Below are positions 6,016 to 12,229 of a stretch of 12,229 bases of DNA, piece after piece. This DNA is from Chloroflexota bacterium. Its GTDB lineage: Bacteria; Chloroflexota; Dehalococcoidia; GIF9; UBA5629. A program made the position numbers and the translations under genes. Below the pieces are notes generated by a model. The model was not told where the DNA came from and ran no database searches. It worked only from the letters and a program-made list of their open reading frames with translations. Within the stretch, counting starts at the first letter, position 1. Every line of letters starts with the position of its first letter. The stretch spans positions 1 to 12,229 of the forward strand of contig VGOF01000027.1 in the NCBI GenBank assembly GCA_016875975.1. The letters are read 5' to 3'.

Positions 6016-7749
6016 CTAAAGCGTTGCCGGCTGATATTCCCCGAAGACATCTCGGAGAACATCGCACATCTCCTGCTCGCTGACATAGGCTTTGGCGCAT
6101 TCTATGAAGTGCGGGATGAGGTTCTCATCTTCTTTCTGCGCCTTGACCCTCAATTCCTTCAGCAACTGAGACACAGCACGGTTGTCCCGATTCTTCTTTA
6201 AGTCGGCGAGCCTCTTAATCTGCTTTTCCTCTGCCTGCTCCCGCTTCACCGGGTCGTAGGGATGCGGTACCAGGTGGCTTGTCTGCACTTCTAATTCGTT
6301 CTCGCCCACAAAACAGTTGACTCCTACCACCAGGTCTTCAGCAGTCTCTATCCGCCTCTGTCGTTCGAAGGCGCTCTTGGCTATTTCGCGTTGCATGTAG
6401 CCACTCTCTATGGCAGCTACAACTCCACCCATAGACTCGATTTTTTGCAGCTCTTTCCATGCCGCCTCCTCGATTTCATCGGTGAGATGTTCCACATAGT
6501 AGGAACCGGCAAGGGGATCCAACACCTTATTCAATTTAGCTTCATAGTACAGTATTTTGAAGGCGTCTTCAGATAGCTGCGACGCCTCCAGGCTCCAACC
6601 CAACCCCAGCGGTTCGTCGAAGGGGGGCATGGGGATGGGGAGTCCACCAGAAAGGGCTGAAGCGATGGCCCCCACCACCGAGCGGGTGAGGTTATTAAGA
6701 GGACGCTGGACGGTGCAATTCTCATATCCCATGTGAGCGCCCGCAGGCTGTCGTAGCAGCATACTCCTTTCATTCTTGGCACCGAACTTCTCCTTCACTA
6801 CCTTTGCCCACATCCTTCGAGCCGCCCTCTGGAAGGCTATCTCCTTGAAAAACTCCATGCTGCCGCCAAAGGCATTGACCGAGAACCTGGGGGCGAAAGA
6901 ATCAACATCCAGGCCAGCATTAACTCCCTCCTGCAAGTAGGCGCACAGTATGGCCATACTGAAGGCCAGGTCTTGCTCTCTGGTGGCTCCTGCGCCCCTG
7001 ATGTGATAACCGCCTACACTGGTGATATTTACATGCGGGCAGTGCCTGGTGAAGAACACCAGGCTGTCACGGAACATCCTCATCGAGTGCCTGGGTGGGA
7101 AAATATACGTACCGCGAGCAATAAACTCCTTGAGAATGTCATTCTGAGGGGTTGCCCTCAGCTTGTCCAGTGGTATCCCCCTCTTCTCGGCCAGGGCAAA
7201 GTACATTGCTATGAGGATATTGCAGGGACCATTGATGGTGAAATTGGAGGCGATTCTATCAAGCTCCAACTCCCCCTGGAAAGGCTCATAGATGACCTCA
7301 AAGTCCTTCAAGGTATCTACGGCGACGCCGGTTTTGCCTACCTCACCGCGGACCAGTGGATTATCTGAATCGTAGCCACACTGAGTTGGCAAATCAAATG
7401 CCAGATTGGGCCCACGTCTTTGGCCCCGCCTTTGCATCTCGATGTAGTAGTCCCTGGTATCTTCCGAAGTCCCATAACCTGAATAAGTCGCTGCCCTTAC
7501 CTGCCCAGAAGCGGCAGGCAATCCCCTTCTCGGCGCCGGCAAGGCTGGCGATGTAGGGTAAGTGCCAGCAGTAAAAGGATACTCGCCGGGGAACCCAACC
7601 TGGCTCGGGAAATCGAAATCCTCGATGTCAGCGGGAGAATAAAACTCAGTCGGAGACTCCTTGAGCCAGAACCTTTCCAAGGCTGGCTTCAACACCTTCT
7701 CTTCCCATTCCTTTTTTCGCTGCTTTATTTTTTCGATGTCAGCACTCAT
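6016..7749 (-). CDS. Acyl-CoA mutase large subunit (methylmalonyl-CoA mutase family)
   Basis: The 577-residue protein is the substrate-binding TIM-barrel subunit of a B12-dependent acyl-CoA mutase, which rearranges the carbon skeleton of an acyl-CoA by a radical route. Strong family motifs are FDLPTQCGYDSDNP (118-131), QNDILKEF (202-209), GYHIRGAG (247-254), AGLDVDSFAPRFS (278-290) and DPLAGSYYVE. Tyr89 in TYSGYGT, Arg212 in ARGTYIFPP and His249 in GYH align with Tyr89, Arg207 and His244 of Propionibacterium methylmalonyl-CoA mutase. Recognition of a carboxylated acyl-CoA is therefore more likely than isobutyryl- or 2-hydroxyisobutyryl-CoA, where the Arg position is Gln. Residues 66-88 are unlike the usual YRGRPWTMRQ segment. 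Start ATG 7749 was preferred over GTG 7773 because AGGAGGT lies six bases before it. No MeaB-type chaperone gene is in the window. Confidence 0.93.
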   Translation of the reverse strand: MSADIEKIKQRKKEWEEKVLKPALERFWLKESPTEFYSPADIEDFDFPSQVGFPGEYPFTAGTYPTSPALPAPRRGLPAASGQVRAATYSGYGTSEDTRDYYIEMQRRGQRRGPNLAFDLPTQCGYDSDNPLVRGEVGKTGVAVDTLKDFEVIYEPFQGELELDRIASNFTINGPCNILIAMYFALAEKRGIPLDKLRATPQNDILKEFIARGTYIFPPRHSMRMFRDSLVFFTRHCPHVNITSVGGYHIRGAGATREQDLAFSMAILCAYLQEGVNAGLDVDSFAPRFSVNAFGGSMEFFKEIAFQRAARRMWAKVVKEKFGAKNERSMLLRQPAGAHMGYENCTVQRPLNNLTRSVVGAIASALSGGLPIPMPPFDEPLGLGWSLEASQLSEDAFKILYYEAKLNKVLDPLAGSYYVEHLTDEIEEAAWKELQKIESMGGVVAAIESGYMQREIAKSAFERQRRIETAEDLVVGVNCFVGENELEVQTSHLVPHPYDPVKREQAEEKQIKRLADLKKNRDNRAVSQLLKELRVKAQKEDENLIPHFIECAKAYVSEQEMCDVLRDVFGEYQPATL

Positions 7750-7755
7750 GGCTAC

Positions 7756-7762
7756 ACCTCCT
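7756..7762 (-). promoter_or_regulatory. Shine-Dalgarno site deciding the mutase start
   Basis: AGGAGGT on the minus strand stands six bases before ATG 7749. The upstream in-frame GTG at 7773 has no comparable site, and AGGAGGT would fall inside its coding part, so the shorter start is favoured. Confidence 0.8.
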
Positions 7763-7795
7763 TCATTTTTCACAGTTCATGCTACCCGTTCACCT

Positions 7796-8716
7796 TCATT
7801 CATAAGTAGTGGCACACGGCAGAAGCTCTACGGGAACACCGGTAGCCCTCTCGATGTCCAGGTAAACGCGGCCCGTCAGGTCCCGTCCCCACCCACTCAA
7901 ATTGAAAGGCGATGATGGGATGACCACCAGGTCCGGTTTGAACCCCTTGCGTGCCACATAATCTTGAATGTGGTCGATGAAGTCCTGGACTACCAGCAGG
8001 TCTCCCATGAAGATGCTGCCGCCGAAGAAACGATTCTGCGGGACCTCGATGTCTATTCTTGATGCGCCGTTTGTGAACAGATGGGTTTCAGCAAGACATT
8101 GCTCAAAGGAAGGCTTCACCAGCTCTGAAGAGAGAAAGAGGACTCGCCTTGCTCCACGGGCTTCAATAACCTGCTTCAAATCCTCCAGGTAGCTCACCCT
8201 GAATCCGGCTCCCATGAAGACCATGCCGAAATAGGCATCGAAGTCGGGCGAGTAAGGATAGGAATGCCTGGTCGAGTCCAGCTTTATCTGAAGTGTGCTT
8301 GTGCCCCGCTGTACCTTGAGGTCAAGCTTATTTGCCTGACTTTGTCGCAGAACGGAAAGGAGGTCACGAGCTTGTGGTCTGCTACGAACTGGCAGCCCGC
8401 TCACCTCCAAAATTGTGTCGCCCTTCCTCAAGCCATCGAGGTAAGCAGGAGAGTTCTTTACCACTCCAATTATTTGAGGCAAGTTCTTGCGCTTGTGGTA
8501 GATATTTTCCTCGTACAAAGTGGGCATGGCTATGATGGGGCAATCGTATTTATCCCGAAGCTCCCTGACCTGCTCTATGGCTGCTTCCCAAACCTGGCGA
8601 AAATCGAGTCCAGGGGTAGGCGAGAAGCATCCAGTACATCCAGGGAGATTAACCTGTATCAAATGTGCTTCCTGGCTTGCGGCATAGGCAATCGTAGTCG
8701 AGAGGTCATCCAGCAT
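7796..8716 (-). CDS. PDZ and DUF512-like C-terminal half of a radical SAM protein (separated by a frameshift)
   Basis: This 306-residue frame contains a CxxC-like LPGCTGCFSP segment (residues 25-33), a PDZ-like domain at about 80-148 (IIGVVKNSPAYLDGLRKGDTI, then the strand LPVRSRPQARDLL), and a C-terminal region with NRFFGGSIFMGDLLVVQDF and VVIPSSPFNLSGWGRDLTG that resembles DUF512 domains found after PDZ and radical SAM domains. Homology-like sequence continues upstream of ATG 8716 in the same frame to about base 8773 (HLIPYAAVIVPWPLGTLSE), beyond the stop of the preceding frame. This is therefore the second half of one protein with the radical SAM part at 8722-9747. A weak independent start at 8716 is possible. 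It ends 46 bases before the mutase start. The substrate is unknown. Confidence 0.78.
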   Translation of the reverse strand: MLDDLSTTIAYAASQEAHLIQVNLPGCTGCFSPTPGLDFRQVWEAAIEQVRELRDKYDCPIIAMPTLYEENIYHKRKNLPQIIGVVKNSPAYLDGLRKGDTILEVSGLPVRSRPQARDLLSVLRQSQANKLDLKVQRGTSTLQIKLDSTRHSYPYSPDFDAYFGMVFMGAGFRVSYLEDLKQVIEARGARRVLFLSSELVKPSFEQCLAETHLFTNGASRIDIEVPQNRFFGGSIFMGDLLVVQDFIDHIQDYVARKGFKPDLVVIPSSPFNLSGWGRDLTGRVYLDIERATGVPVELLPCATTYE

Positions 8717-8721
8717 CTCGC

Positions 8722-9747
8722 TCAGCGTGCCCAGTGGCCAGGGGACGATGACAGCAGCATAGGGGATAAGATGCTCTCCCTGAGCAACGGCAGGGCATTG
8801 ATTGCCGTTTGAGGATGGGGGTCTTTCATCAGCCTTTGGCGCCGTAACGGTGAAGAGCTATTCAGCGAGAAATACAGATAGATAGGCTTCAGTTCAGCCA
8901 GCTCGGCAACCATTTCTGGCGTGAGATTGTTTCCATTAGTGGTAATTCTGAACGGCCTTGAGGTCTTAGCCCTGAGCTTGCGGAGCATGGCCAGAAAAAA
9001 TGGGTGGGCGGTTACCTCGTAGACGGTACCCAGGCTGGGAAACAAGGCCAGGCCGCTTTCCGGCGAAAAATACTCTATTCTCGTCTTTATCTCTTCAAAA
9101 TCCTCTCCTGCCGCCCGGCTCACGTTGTCCCTGGCAGCTACCAATGGTGGATTACCCTTATTGCAGCAAAAGACGCAATCACAGCTACAGCGTCCGCCGG
9201 CATAATCGATAACCTCGCCCGGGCTGCCGGTGCTGGGAACGGTCCAGTCATGAAGGTCCTTCAGCATGAAACCATCGACCTTGACCGGTTTTCCCTGATA
9301 CTCGAATTCCACCAGGTCCAGGACTGACTCTATCAATTCGGCGAGCAGGCCTATTCTAGGTTCGTACAAAGAGGCGTTGGCCACGCTCTGAAAAGCAGGG
9401 CAATCGCCCTTGTCTGGTTCCAGATGCTGATTTCCTTTTGGTTTGCCTGAAGCCGAGAAGGCTGAAGGCTTGTCCAGGTTGCGGAACAGGGGATAACTTT
9501 GTTCCCTGTCCATCAGCCACCTGAAACCATCGACTTTGACATCCTCGCCAGAGCTTTGGGGGACAACCACGTTGAGGAGGCTCTCTAGAACTGCCCTTCC
9601 CAGCTCAGCAAGACGATGGTGGAAGACAGGCGCCCTGGTCGATTCCGAGTCGAGCCGATAATGGAAGGCGTAGTCCTGGTGTGCTTCATCTGCCTTTGAA
9701 TTCCGGTTTACGCTTTTCAATGAATGCCTTAACACCTTCCTGCACAT
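8722..9747 (-). CDS. Radical SAM domain protein, N-terminal half (frameshifted before the PDZ/DUF512-like half)
   Basis: Radical SAM enzymes use a 4Fe-4S cluster and S-adenosylmethionine to make a 5'-deoxyadenosyl radical. The CX3CX2C cluster motif is present as Cys187, Cys191 and Cys194 in GRCSCDCVFC, with extra cysteines at 189 and 195. Later barrel strands are recognisable in PFRITTNGNNLTPEMVAEL and PIYLYFSLNSSS. The first 185 residues are not a known domain to me and contain two related segments ending in KVDGF (residues 47-78 and 136-165). The frame ends in SPMLLSSSPGHWAR, while the conserved continuation lies in the frame one base back. The start is uncertain: ATG 9747 overlaps the crotonase end by 62 bases; TTG 9720 has AAGG six bases upstream. 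Its place between crotonase and mutase suggests a role in the same pathway, but the reaction is unknown. Confidence 0.78.
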   Translation of the reverse strand: MCRKVLRHSLKSVNRNSKADEAHQDYAFHYRLDSESTRAPVFHHRLAELGRAVLESLLNVVVPQSSGEDVKVDGFRWLMDREQSYPLFRNLDKPSAFSASGKPKGNQHLEPDKGDCPAFQSVANASLYEPRIGLLAELIESVLDLVEFEYQGKPVKVDGFMLKDLHDWTVPSTGSPGEVIDYAGGRCSCDCVFCCNKGNPPLVAARDNVSRAAGEDFEEIKTRIEYFSPESGLALFPSLGTVYEVTAHPFFLAMLRKLRAKTSRPFRITTNGNNLTPEMVAELAELKPIYLYFSLNSSSPLRRQRLMKDPHPQTAINALPLLRESILSPMLLSSSPGHWAR

Positions 9748-10453
9748 CTTCGGTTATCCAAGAACGCTCCATTATGACCTTTAATTCGCCTTCTTCTTCC
9801 GGGCTCAGACGGCTGTAAAGCAGCTTGTTAATGATGGACTTCATGCCTGCCAGTGCTAAAGGCGCATTCTCGGCGACCTCCTGAGCCAGCGAATAAGCGG
9901 TAGAGACAAGTTGGTCTTCAGGCACGGCATAATGAACCAGCCCCATTTCCTTTGCTCTCTGGGCTGTGAAGAACTTGCCGGTGAAAAACAGCTCTTTGGT
10001 ATAGGCTATTCCGATAAGCCTGGTGAACCTTTCTATGGATTTGGGGAAGTACACCAGCCCCAGTTTAACCGGGTTAATGCCTATTTTAGCCGAATCGGCG
10101 ATCACCCTGAAATCGCAAGCTGCTGCCAGGTCACACCCCGCCCCCACCGCATAGCCATAAATCATGGCGATGACAGGGCAGGGACAATTCAGCACGCTGT
10201 CTATGGTCATCTGAACAATGTTGCCACCATCCTGCTCGCCGACCACTGCTTCCAGGTCTGCCCCGGCACAAAAAGCCTTCTCACCAGCACCACGGAGGAC
10301 TATCGCCCTGGTATCACCGCCAGGCTTTATGCCGTTGAATGTCTCAATCAGAGCGCGTCCCAGCTCCGGGCTCAGTGCGTTTCGTCTCTCAGGTCGGTTC
10401 AGAGAGACAGTGCAAATATAATCCTTCTTCTCTACTATAAGTATATCGCCCAT
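9686..10453 (-). CDS. Crotonase-family (enoyl-CoA hydratase/isomerase) protein, possibly an acyl-CoA decarboxylase
   Basis: This 255-residue protein has the full length and the fold motifs of crotonases: oxyanion-hole segments GAGEKAFCAGADL (55-67) and YGYAVGAGCDLAAACDFRV (99-117), plus the trimer helix TAQRAKEMGLVHYAV and the ending FIEKRKPEFKGR. The two catalytic glutamates of enoyl-CoA hydratase are not conserved: Asp108 replaces the first and Val129 the second. Around that site INPVKLGLVY (126-135) matches the pattern MTPVNLGVPY of E. coli methylmalonyl-CoA decarboxylase (ScpB/YgfG), with Tyr135 at the Tyr140 position. The ScpB His66 is Ala here (AGAD). A decarboxylase or other non-hydratase reaction is inferred. 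ATG 10453 has GAGG upstream. It lies 69 bases after the TRAP permease and just before the radical SAM gene. Confidence 0.85.
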   Translation of the reverse strand: MGDILIVEKKDYICTVSLNRPERRNALSPELGRALIETFNGIKPGGDTRAIVLRGAGEKAFCAGADLEAVVGEQDGGNIVQMTIDSVLNCPCPVIAMIYGYAVGAGCDLAAACDFRVIADSAKIGINPVKLGLVYFPKSIERFTRLIGIAYTKELFFTGKFFTAQRAKEMGLVHYAVPEDQLVSTAYSLAQEVAENAPLALAGMKSIINKLLYSRLSPEEEGELKVIMERSWITEDVQEGVKAFIEKRKPEFKGR

Positions 10454-10467
10454 GTCCTCACCTCAAG

Positions 10468-10486
10468 ATTCATCACAATGATGAAT
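10468..10486. repeat. Short perfect inverted repeat upstream of the crotonase gene
   Basis: ATTCATCA (10468-10475) and TGATGAAT (10479-10486) form an eight-base inverted repeat around CAA, 15 bases before the crotonase start codon and inside the 69-base gap after the TRAP permease. It could be an RNA hairpin or an operator half-site pair. It is AT-rich and short, and chance is possible. Confidence 0.5.
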
Positions 10487-10522
10487 AGGATAACGTCAGC
10501 AAAAGATTGCGAAGCATGGTCA

Positions 10523-12229
10523 TCACCTCACCACAAGGTTAGGAAGCCAGGTGCTCAACTGCGGGAAGAAATAGACGATGAGCATGCCTACCAACATGAT
10601 TGCGAAAAATGGAATCATGCCCCTGACCACATCGCTAATGGATGCCCCGGAAATGCCCTTCACCACATAAAGGTTCATCCCTACTGGAGGGGTTATCAGG
10701 GCCATCTCCATGTTCAGGGTTACCAGCACCGCAAACCAGATTCCATCGAATCCCAGGGAGATAATCAGCGGGTAAACTATGGGCAGGGTAATCAACATCA
10801 CAGAAATGACTTCAAGGAACATGCCCAGGATGATGTAAATGAGCATCAGAAGCCATATCACTGCCCAGCCTGGGATGTTCATGGCTGAAATTGCCTGGAC
10901 AACCGTGTTGGGAACCTGGAGCAGTGTTATAAACAAACCCATGACCAGAGCGCCAAAGAATATAGCCAGGATCATTCCTCCGCTGGCTGCGCTTTGCCGT
11001 AATACCTCTGGCAACTGGCGAAGCGTTATCTTTCTTCGAGCCAGTGCCATAACGAACGCATAAAGCGCCACCACTGCTCCAGCCTCCAGAACGGTGAACA
11101 ATCCGCTGTAAATCCCGAAGAGGATTATCGCCGGCGCCAGCAATCCCCATATGGCCGTCTTGAAGGCGCCGAACCTCTCCTTCCAGGAATAGGGCTGTAT
11201 CTTGGTATAGGCGCCGGTTCGGCTGCAGGACACAACTGAGTAGAGGATGAACAGTGCCATAACTACAATGCCCGGGATGAAACCGGCGATAAATAGCTTA
11301 CCCAGAGATTCCTCGGTCAACGCCGAGTATATAATCATGGTGCCACTGGGTGGAATCATAATTCCCAGCGTTCCTCCAGCCGCCACCAGCCCGTAAGAAA
11401 ATCGCTTATCATAGCCACGCGCTGCCAGCGCCGGAAGCGCCACCAGCCCGATGGTGATGGCTACAACGACGCTGGATACGGAGATAGCAGCGAACACTGC
11501 GCAGGCAACCACAGTGGCTATTGCCAGGCCGCCGGGAAGATGTCCAAACCACTTGTCACACAGGTCATAAAGCTCACCTCCGACACCACTGCTCTGGAGT
11601 AGCTGGCCGGCGATGATGAACAGAGGCAGGCAGGCCAGGGCGAAGTTGTAGAGAGCGCCATAGCTCACATTGGCAATTGCGGTCAGCGCACTGAACCCGC
11701 CGTATAGGGTAAACATGCCTGTTATCCCAACCAGTGCCAGGGCAACGAAGATGGGCAGCCCACTGCAGAGCAGCACCAGCATCAGCACTACTAGCCCGGC
11801 AATGGGAGATACATAATATAGCCAGACGGCTACTCCCATAACGACCAGGAAAGAACAGACCAGGAGAACAGGATTGTCGCCCAGTCCTCCTCCTTTCACC
11901 ACTGGCTGGATTCTCAAGGTGTTGCATTTGACTACCAGGTCCTTTATCAACTGCAGGCCGAGAAGGGTGCCGCCAAGCAACAATGCCAGCTTGGGTACCC
12001 ACATCGGAGCCACAAAGGTGCCGATGGTTGTCTCACCCGACAGGGCAGCTTTCATGAAAAAGCCATATCCGTAGTAGGTGAAGATGCCAACGAAGAGCAA
12101 GGTGATAATAAGGGTCATGGTATCCCAGACGGTTCGGGTTCGAGGTGAAAGGCGGTTCACCAGGATATCCACGTGAAGGTGCCGTCCTTCCCTCTGGACA
12201 CAGGCCATGGAAATGAAGCCGAACCAGAT
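10523..12229 (-). CDS. TRAP transporter fused permease (DctQ-DctM type), 5' end outside the window
   Basis: TRAP transporters take up organic acids using a periplasmic binding protein and an ion gradient; this membrane protein carries the small (DctQ) and large (DctM) subunits in one chain. The frame runs off the right end of the window, so about 568 residues are visible and the start is missing. The DctQ part ends with EGRHLHVDILVNRLSPRTR and two membrane segments (to about residue 100). The DctM part follows with LPLFIIAGQLLQSSGVG, HLPGGLAIATVVACAVFAAIS, GYDKRFSYGLVAAGGTLGIM-IPPSG, LFIAGFIPG and ALITPPVGMNLYVVKG. The usual GSS after AAIS is VSS here. It is the first visible gene of the operon and probably imports its acid substrate; the DctP binding protein would lie beyond 12229. 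Confidence 0.9.
   Translation of the reverse strand: MWFGFISMACVQREGRHLHVDILVNRLSPRTRTVWDTMTLIITLLFVGIFTYYGYGFFMKAALSGETTIGTFVAPMWVPKLALLLGGTLLGLQLIKDLVVKCNTLRIQPVVKGGGLGDNPVLLVCSFLVVMGVAVWLYYVSPIAGLVVLMLVLLCSGLPIFVALALVGITGMFTLYGGFSALTAIANVSYGALYNFALACLPLFIIAGQLLQSSGVGGELYDLCDKWFGHLPGGLAIATVVACAVFAAISVSSVVVAITIGLVALPALAARGYDKRFSYGLVAAGGTLGIMIPPSGTMIIYSALTEESLGKLFIAGFIPGIVVMALFILYSVVSCSRTGAYTKIQPYSWKERFGAFKTAIWGLLAPAIILFGIYSGLFTVLEAGAVVALYAFVMALARRKITLRQLPEVLRQSAASGGMILAIFFGALVMGLFITLLQVPNTVVQAISAMNIPGWAVIWLLMLIYIILGMFLEVISVMLITLPIVYPLIISLGFDGIWFAVLVTLNMEMALITPPVGMNLYVVKGISGASISDVVRGMIPFFAIMLVGMLIVYFFPQLSTWLPNLVVR

Noticed and set aside
6016..7749. 2-hydroxyisobutyryl-CoA or isobutyryl-CoA mutase
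   Set aside because: Those enzymes have Gln at the position held here by Arg212, and Ile or Phe where Tyr89 stands.
8760..8795. Programmed -1 ribosomal frameshift in the radical SAM gene
   Set aside because: No slippery heptamer or obvious downstream stem was found at the junction; an indel is simpler.
9911..10888. 325-codon plus-strand open frame
   Set aside because: It covers the antisense of the crotonase and the end of the TRAP permease and is rich in His, Gln and Pro, as expected for an antisense shadow.

Overview
The window looks like a piece of a bacterial chromosome (or metagenomic contig) from an anaerobic or facultative, B12-using organism with moderate to high GC. The gene types (DsrE/TusA/DsrMK-like sulfur-redox proteins, a split B12-dependent acyl-CoA mutase, a class III CoA-transferase, a radical SAM protein with a PDZ domain, a fused TRAP permease) are common in uncultured Chloroflexota (Dehalococcoidia) and in Desulfobacterota. 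That assignment is inferred from gene content only and is weak. No RNA genes, CRISPR arrays or insertion sequences were seen.

The left part (bases 2-2526, + strand) is a tight four-gene unit. It holds the end of a DsrE-family protein, a TusA-type sulfur carrier, a small NarI/DsrM-like membrane protein with candidate haem-ligand histidines, and a DsrK/HdrD-like protein with two 4Fe-4S clusters and CCG domains. Together these suggest a membrane-bound electron-transfer module coupled to thiol/disulfide or persulfide chemistry. It meets the right-hand operon tail to tail across about 196 non-coding bases that contain an imperfect palindrome.

The right part (bases 2723-12229, - strand) reads as one long operon from right to left: fused TRAP permease (start beyond the window), crotonase-family protein, radical SAM protein with PDZ and DUF512-like regions, acyl-CoA mutase large subunit, its B12-binding small subunit, class III CoA-transferase, and FAD-dependent oxidoreductase. 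Gaps are about 10-70 bases or overlaps. The likely theme is uptake of an organic acid by the TRAP system, CoA activation by the CoA-transferase, carbon-skeleton rearrangement by the mutase, and further conversion by the crotonase and flavoprotein. The crotonase lacks both standard hydratase glutamates and resembles methylmalonyl-CoA decarboxylase (ScpB) around its active site. The set therefore recalls the E. coli Sbm (scpA-scpB-scpC) logic, although with an unrelated CoA-transferase family.

Two genes of this operon are broken in the given sequence. The CoA-transferase has an in-frame TAG at codon 250, where tryptophan (TGG) is expected. The radical SAM gene changes frame near base 8770 inside a conserved stretch. 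Either the operon is decaying, or the consensus sequence has errors, or (least likely) recoding occurs.
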